Of a stretch of DNA of 64,000 bases, positions 24,601 through 33,600 are shown piece by piece. Numbering within the stretch: position 1 is the stretch's first letter; every line of letters starts with the position of its first letter. This DNA is from Lytechinus pictus. Its lineage: Eukaryota > Echinodermata > Echinoidea > Temnopleuroida > Toxopneustidae. The notes beneath the pieces are model-generated. The model did not search any database, was not told the origin of the DNA, and saw nothing but the letters and a program-made list of their open reading frames with translations. The stretch lies in contig NW_026974140.1 of the NCBI RefSeq assembly GCF_037042905.1, forward strand, positions 9,559,001 to 9,623,000, written 5' to 3'. The translations under genes and the position numbers were made by a program.

Positions 24601-27600
24601 ACACACTGTTTATACTCAATTACAATATACTTCTACACATTATAACACTTATGCTGGTACTCAGGTTACATCATAGAAGTAAGGTCCTACCTTCACAATT
24701 ACATGTAACTCAGGCCATTCCAGACAAATAAAGGAATATCATGCACACTGTCTCTTACATACAGGCAGTGAGCTGATAATCTTTTTATTCTTATTTTTTT
24801 TCTATAGAGAACAATATAATTAAGAAGACATACAAGTTACACCAATAAGTAAACTTAAGTAAACAAAGTATTGCATTATATATATTTTTTTCAATTAAGT
24901 GTAAATTATTTGTAGCAATTTGGGCAAGCAGGTACAAGTACATGAATGTTGTAGCAAAGAGACTTTGTGAAGTACCTTCTGTTTTCTGTCATATAAATGT
25001 ACATTCAGAGTTTTTTTACTGTTGCGTTTAATCCACACTTTTAAGAAAACCTCAGAAACAAGAGTTCCAAAGACAGTTTATAGATCAAACAAGGATTCAT
25101 CAAGTTCTCATTGGTCATTAAAAAAAATATATCAAAGTTCACTTTGAAAGGGGATGCCAAGATTAGGCAGCATGCTTTGATTCTGTGGTTACAAATCTAC
25201 TGAGAAAAGATTCCTCAATGTTAAGTAACAAAATCCTCTTTTATCACACAAGAAGTTTTCTAAAGTTGTATATTATCCATGCATGTACATGTATGTGTAT
25301 ATGAGATCATACAAATTTCTTGAACAGTTTTCAAGCACTTACATGTGGTTTCATTAACAATATATTACTAAAATTACTTGTTTTTTTTTTATGTGTGCAA
25401 ATTATGCGGTTATGATAATGGGAGAATAATTTCCTGCTAATGCACATAACTCTACAGGCCAGAGTTCTTCCTGAGTAAGAAGAGAAGCAATCATATTTCC
25501 TGTCATGAATTCAATCACCTTCCTGCCATGACACAATACTGTACTCAGGTATACTCCTTTCTCTTTTCATTTTAGGTCATTCCTGAAACCTATTCTTCTA
25601 GCTTTCTGTGCTAACATAACATGTGAATAGTGTACTGCTGGCCATTTGATTAGCCTATGACCCCAATGGAAATGGAAGTGATCTTTCACCACATCCCCCA
25701 AAATAAATAAGAATAAATACCTCACTAAATAAATAAATTAATGGATAGATAGATAGATGAATAAATTAATTAAACAAGTAAATAAATAAAAAATAATAAT
25801 AATCAATCAATCACTTAATCAATTGATCTAAAAACAAACACATCACAAATCAATTTTAAGAAGAACTAAAACAAAAAATAAAAAAAAGGAAATAAAAGCT
25901 TTATCAGAGCAGAAAAGGATCGGGAAAGTGAGGGAGCAAGGAATAAAAGGAAAACAGGAAAATGGATAAAACAAAAGGAATAAAAATAAAGAATGATAGA
26001 GCAAAAGTTGGCTGGCAACATTATTTAGACCCCAACCATCAAATGGATTAAAGACAAGCATAGCACAAGGTTACAATTTGCTTGTGCTAATAACGCACGA
26101 TACACAATTCCAATAACTCTCTGGTAGGCTTAAATTTCAGACAAGTCTGTGTGAACATGAAGATTTTTCATTGTTCAATGTGTACATTGTATTGAGCATA
26201 GTCTGCAGGCACAGACCCTGATTGAAACTTTGATTAGCAAGTGGGTCATCACACTGACCTAGCACAATATAAAATTTTGCTGTTTCCTGAGCAAGAGGGC
26301 CTTCATTATACAAGTAATTGTAGGCTGCTTATTCAGGCCACTTAAGTGGAGTGAAGGGTTTGCACAGCAGACTTCATTGAACATGCAAGTGATCAAATGC
26401 TGTTGAGTGGTGCATGGTCCTAAAACATAATCAAGATATCATTTCAATGCAATAGGAAGTAGTTGCAGGAGACATGATCTTTAATTGCCACTGATTTCCA
26501 ATTTCCTCAGGAAAAATAATATTAAAGAAGGGAGTCTTTAAAAAAAGTAGACTTTAGTGTAGACCGGAGGGGGGATGCATCCAAAGAAGAACAAAATCAC
26601 TTTCGATGGATTATGCATTGTGTGAGGTGAATTCTTATGTCAGTACATAAAAGATATATTTTCGTAGACATACTGTACTTGAAACACCCTAGTTTGAAAT
26701 TACAATAAAAAAACAGGGCCCAAACCAAAGTGGGCCATACCCAGTAGTAATTGAATAATTAGAACTCACTTTCCATCAGGGCTATATTTCACACATGAAA
26801 CTGGGCGGTTGAAGCTGAAATGATGAAGGACTGTTTTACTGATCAGACTGCAAAGAAGAGCTCCTCCACCTTAAGAAAAATAAAATAAAATAAAGAGCAC
26901 TTTTTAAATGCCTTGCAATCAATCACAGGTTCAAATGTACCTCCCGAAATCAATGATGAAATCAGTCAATGAATAAAAAATTTGCAACTGAATATTGCGA
27001 TTTCACTTTTCATAACTACAGTTTATCCATCCATTAAAAAAAATTATGATTGATTTGGGGACCTCAAATTGAATAGTAATTGATTTGCAAGTTTATAGCA
27101 TTATCCCATCTGTCATTAATTTACACCAGAAAGATTGGGAATATACAATGTATATGTTGGCCCACTTTAAGTGGTATAAAATTGTTACAATAACATGTAA
27201 GCGGTCATATGTAATGATATTGCAAGTTTATAGAAATACAGAAAGATTGTGAAAATGTATGTTGGGTCTCTGTCAGTGGTGTCTAATCAGTTATGTTATC
27301 ATATAATGGTATTGCAAGCTCACCATTCAATATTTGATGAGGATAATACTTCATCGACTTGAATAAAAAATTTTGTTTTGGTTTTATATCTATAGATTTC
27401 ACAAAAAGTCCATTAAATGCATCGTCTGCCTCATATGAAAGCAAAATTAAAATTACTAAAGAACTCATGAAACCATACATATATCTTCTAAATGCAAAAT
27501 CAGTGACTTTAGATGAATTAATAAGAGTAATATAGTATACAGGGCTATTCCCACTTATACAGCTTAAACCTTTGACTTGTGACAATCATAATTTCTTTCT

Positions 27601-30600
27601 CAAGTTTACTCAAATAACAGGTAATTTTAGAAGGGAGTACAGATACAACATGAACCAAAAGCCGTGTTGATTGCATATTGAAAAAAAAATGTCAAACTTG
27701 TATAAAAACGAGTGAGTATATAATATGCAAATATCCTAACTTCAATTCATTTAATTCAGTTCAATTATTTGACATTACATGCACAAGGATACATCACAAA
27801 AATCAAAGTTGTTTGCCATTTTAGAGATTTTAAGGATTGTAGTGCTTAATAACCAGTTTCAGTACAAGCTACATGTAGGACTTGATGATTTCCAGAGCAT
27901 TTGTACCCTAAAATATACCCAAACTATTTTACTAATTTCTAATGGAGCATTGAGGCCCAGTGGATTGGTCTTCTGACTTTGAAACAGAGGGTTGTGGGTT
28001 CGAATCCCAGCCATGGCGTAATTTCCTTCAGCAAGAAATTTATCCACATTATGCTGCACTCAACCCAGGTGAGGTGAATGGGTACCCGGCAGGATTAATT
28101 CCTTGAATGCATGAGCACTGAAAGGCAGCTCGAGCTAAAGCTGGGATTATAATAATAATAACATCGCGCCTCAGAATAGAATATTTCTAGATATATGGCG
28201 CTAAATAAATGCCTATTATTATTATTATTAATGATAAAATAAACCCTTTGTCTGGACATGATATATTTTGTGAAACCTCAATTACATTGTACATGTCCTC
28301 CCGGGGAAAAGGATACCGGGATGTATGCTAAGATTTGATGCGAGTGAGATTTATGAAAGATATGTACAAAAAAGATTGGGAGGGAAGGGGCGGGTGCAAG
28401 TGTGACCTTAGACTCTTGCTTGCATTGCCAATGGGAGGATGACCAAAATATTAGTGATCTCAACATTCAAATGCTCAGGACTATAACATTCTTGTCTGTC
28501 CAATTGTTCCCAATTTTTCATTGATCTTATAATTTTTCTGTTTTCACACAAGCTAAATTTGTTCCAATGTTTTCATTCTCTGAACTTTTTAAAGAACATC
28601 TTACTTTTTATTTGTCAATCTTAAACTTTCAAATCTTAAAAACAAAGGAATGAAAAAGACAATTAAATAAAGAAGTACAAACCTTCATCTACAAAGACTG
28701 CTGAGAATCCATCCGGTGATAATGCTACACATACAATGTTCAGTCTAGACTCGATAGCAAAGGTTTCCGATTTGCTACTGTCAGATGAAGCAAACAACGT
28801 ATACAAACATTTTCAAATAGATGTATAAATATCCAGCAATTGTACATGAAATCATGCATTTGAGCATTTTTGACCTGCCGCTTTGTTCTAAATTATGTAA
28901 ACTTAACCTTTGGAACCATAGTCCTGCTTCTTGCGATATCTGTCTCAAAATTCTGCAAGAGAGCAAGTATGAAACGTCTCAGACCTCTCAGTGAGAGCTT
29001 CTTGTAATGCCATCGTATCATCTAAAACATCAAGGGGTGTACATGAATGAATTCAATCATAAAATTAAGATTTTTAGTTATTTTTTCAATTACATGTTTG
29101 TAAATTGTAAAAAAAAGAAGCTTTTAATTTGGTTCCGCAACTAGGGAAGTGACTACTTGCAAACATTCCTAACAATTGTGTTTGAATAAATGTGCTTTTT
29201 TGATGCACAGAACTATATTGGGGACTAATTAATACCCCTTTCATAAACCCAATTATGCGGCTAATAGCAGCATAATTTGGTCGTAAAATCGGAGGAGGAC
29301 CAGAGTTATCCGCATTATTTTGATGCTGCAATTATCCTCATAATAGCGGCATCGGGACCAGATTTTGACTTTATGAACGCATTTCCAAAGTAATGCGGAT
29401 AATTGCCATGGTGCGGTCACAAGGTCACCCTTTTCCAACACAACCGCATCGGAGGGGGTGTGTGCAGTTGCCATGATGATTATCCGCCTTTTTCAGGACG
29501 GGCGCTCGCAAAAATAGTGCGGATTATTTTCGGAGTTTGTGAATGCAATTTTTATTGAATTATCTGCATTACTCTTAGGCGGCTAATTGGAGGATGGGTT
29601 TTTGAAAGGGGTATCAATCTTGCCTGTATTTTGAGATTCAATATGTGCAGTGCAGAAAACAACTAAGATATTTTTTCACAAAGGAAAAAAAAATGGATTA
29701 AAAAATAATAAAATATTAAGTTTGTTACTCTCAAATGGCATTTGACCTTGACTAAGACAATCGTTATTCATTTGATACTATTTTCAATCAAATATTAATA
29801 GTCACATACATGTATTTATTTTTTTTCTTCAAATAATGATAATTTATAAATGTCAATTCTTATATGATCTGAAATAACCTTTGACAGTGAGACAGTAACC
29901 TGAATAATACTCATCTTATTTTTAATACATTATTTTAAAAAAAATTGATAGAAACTTGTGATTTTTATGTTATATTGAAAATTGAAATTAACTTTGGCTA
30001 ATATGACATTTGCATAGCGACCTGAAATTTCATTCAATACTGTATTTTTTATACTTGATAACCATTATACATGTATGTAGGTTTCATTCAATATGGACTT
30101 ATAATGGTACTCTTCATATTGACAAGAAAACTGAAATGATTTATAAGCAAGTAGTTATGTTCTTTCTTTCGATACCAAAACATGGTCAAAGTTCATTGAC
30201 CCTAAATGACCTTTGACATTAATCATATGACCTGCAACTCATGCAAGATTATTAGTGACACTTGATCATCCTTGTACTATCAATGTTCTGATATTTAAAA
30301 AAAAAACTTAACCTTGCTTAAGAATAGATTTCAATGTTGACCTCGCCCTTGTCAGAAAAGTTGATCTATGTCTCCCTTCTGCAATTGATTCAAGCAAAAA
30401 AATCATATGCTGTACCTTAATATTATTCCTCTAATAATAATTTTAACTCTTCTTCACAGGATGGATGTCATAGATTTTGGCCAAATTCCTGAATTATAAA
30501 TCAAACCCAATATACTTTAAATTCTTGAATATTGTGACCTCATACAGTGCTTGTTTTATCATGAGAACAAGAATTACCATGTATAAATAATGACCTTTAC

Positions 30601-33600
30601 AACCTTTGACATTTGATCTTGCATATCCCTCTCAAAATGAAAGAAATTATTGTCAATTCTGCATTATCTGCATGTATGGTCTAGACTTTAATATCAAGAG
30701 TGGGAAAATAGGAATTAGGACAGACTGACAGGCAATGCTGAAAGGCACCATGGTGGGAGAAACTTGCTTACTTCTTCAGATCAAATCTTGTAACTCTGTT
30801 TCCAACAGGGCTGACTACACTATCACCATCAGTAGTGAACGCAAGATTGCCACATCGATACACACACCCCAAGAGGTTAGAAAACTGAAATAAATTAAAA
30901 CAATTTACACAAATGTTTTATTTGTAAAATATCCATGGAGAAGTGGAAAATACTAAATAAAAACTGAAATTACAATTATAGGTCTGCAATTCTACTCTGC
31001 AAAAGAGATGACCTAGAAACTAGGATCATTCTATGTCTAACTTTCTAAAAGTTAAAGGGGAAGTTTACCCTGAAGAAAACTTTGATGTAAAAATAGCAGG
31101 GAAAAAAATATTGGTGAAGGTTTGAGGAAAATTGATTAAAGATTAAGATTTTCAAGTTTTGGATTTGTGACGTCATAAACAAGCAGATGCCCATTGTTAT
31201 GTCATATAAAGTTCAATAAATTTTTTTTTTTTTCAGGAACAGGTGTGAAAATTTTGTCTAAATATTGACATACTGAAAGGTACAGTAAAAACCTTTTTCA
31301 ATTTCCTGAGAAAATTACATTTCACTGATCATTTTTTTACCATGAGATATGTAGGAAAGCTGCTCGTATATGACGTCACAAATCAATTAATTAAAATTCT
31401 AATAACTTTTTATTCTTTGATGGATTTTCTTTAACCTTAAGCAATATTCCTTACATTGGTACAGCACAAAGCACATGTAGCAGTCTCAGTTTCGAATTTA
31501 TCCAAGCTAGGAAGACAACAAGATAGACCTGGAAACTTGACTACAAGAACAACTGTATTTTTCCAGTAGATGCGGTGTAAGGTACATGAATAAATGTATT
31601 TTTTCTGTTATTTTTACAATAAACTTTTTGTCAGGGTGAACTTAGTCTTAGCTTTAACTTGAGTCATGACCAACAATAATGACCAACAATAAAATAATAA
31701 TAATACTAATAAAAAACGCTGGAACAGTGGAAGGTCTAATATATTGTTAAATTTTCAGTAACAAAATTCTCAAACTCAATATGAAATATACACTAGCACC
31801 TGTCTAACTGGCATTATCCTGATTTTAAAGGAGAATGAAACCTTTGGAACAAGATAGCTTGTGTGAAAACAGCAAAATCAAAGAAACAGATCAACAAAAG
31901 TTTGAGAAATATCGGACAAATAATGAGAAAGTTATGAGCATTTGAATATTGCGATCACTAATGCTATGGAGATCTTCAAATTGGCAATGCGACAAGGATG
32001 TGTGATGTCACTTGTGGACAACTCTCCCCATTACTTTAGTATATATATTTCACTTAAATTGCCTCTTTTATCACATCTATCAGTAGATCATGTGTTCTTT
32101 CTATAGGAGGGCATGTAGTACAGATTTTTAAAGAATACATCATGGATAAAGAGTTTGTATCACCACAAGAACAAGCAGAAAAAGACATTTTGAGGGTATT
32201 TTATAGTCCATCAAAGGGAAAGTTGTTCACATGTGACATCACACATCCTTGTCGCATTGCCAATTGGAGGATCTCCATAGCATTAGTGATTGCAATATTC
32301 AAATACTCATAACTTTCTCATTATTTGTCTGATTTTTCTCAAACTTTATTTTTTCTTTTTCTTTGACTTTTCTGTTTCGACACAAGCCTACTTATTCCAA
32401 AGCCAAGGTTTCATTCCCCTTTAAATCACGATTCACTGCCGTTTATTTCGTCAGTGCTGGTGACTTCTTTCCACTCCCATCGACTTTGTACACAACAAGT
32501 GCACACACACACACACACACCGACCAGTCAGACCGCAGGTCCCTATGCTAATGAGCAAAAAGGCCAGATTCATCCAAATCATCTCGTGGCTGAATCCTCC
32601 TCCTTGCAAAATCTCGTGATTCGTGAGATTTTCTTTCTCTAAGAATTTACCTGTTTTAACCTCAAGTTAAATGAAATATTATTACACCATCGGATAGAGT
32701 AAAAGTTACTCTTTCATATTGGTTATTTATTTTGTATACAATATTTTGTTAAATAAGTAAATTTCTGGCCTGAAAATGTGCCTTAAAACTGAATTTTCTT
32801 CCTCTGTTTTCTTTTGCAAATTGTGCAAAACTTTTTATTTTGAGCCTCAATGATATCTATATCACCATAAAGCTGAACTTCTGTACTTTCTCACAATGCC
32901 AATCTTGATATGCGGCACCTTTTAATCGGGTCAAGATCACACTTTTCCCACCAAGGTACAAGACAAGATTTCTGAAATTTTGCACTTGCAAGAAATCCAG
33001 AGTTCTGATTGGCTGGATAAGGTTCACAGAACAACAGGGTATTTGAGGAGATTACCACGTGGGAAGTGTGACCTTCCCACGAACCCAGGCACTGGAACCG
33101 TTGGAATTTGCCATTGTGTGGTCTCTTTGACCAATCAGAGAGCAGTATTCTTGTTTTCAAGCTGCTTTATGTACCTGGCAAATGAAAAGTGTGATCTTCA
33201 TCTTGACCCGATTAAACCAATTCTTATTTTGAAACCTATATCATTTTAAAGCATACATATTCAGCTTTATCATGATATAAAAATCATTTGGGCTCAAACA
33301 AAAGTAAAGTGTGAAAATAGCAGCTTTTGTCAGGTTAAAATATTTATTTTGTAGCATATTTTAGGTTAAAATGTCAACCTATATTACAAAATCTTTGAAT
33401 AAATCCAAACACATGACCTGAAAGAATGATTCTTCTTCTTTACAATGGTACCAAATTCATGAAATTCGATGCACAATTAGAGCAGCAATGACCGAATGAA
33501 AAGAGGTGTTTTGGTCCGCATCAAGCTCATTAAATATGCAAAACATCTCAAGTCATGAATATCACAAGGATGAAAGAAGCCACTTTCTTGGGACCTGCAG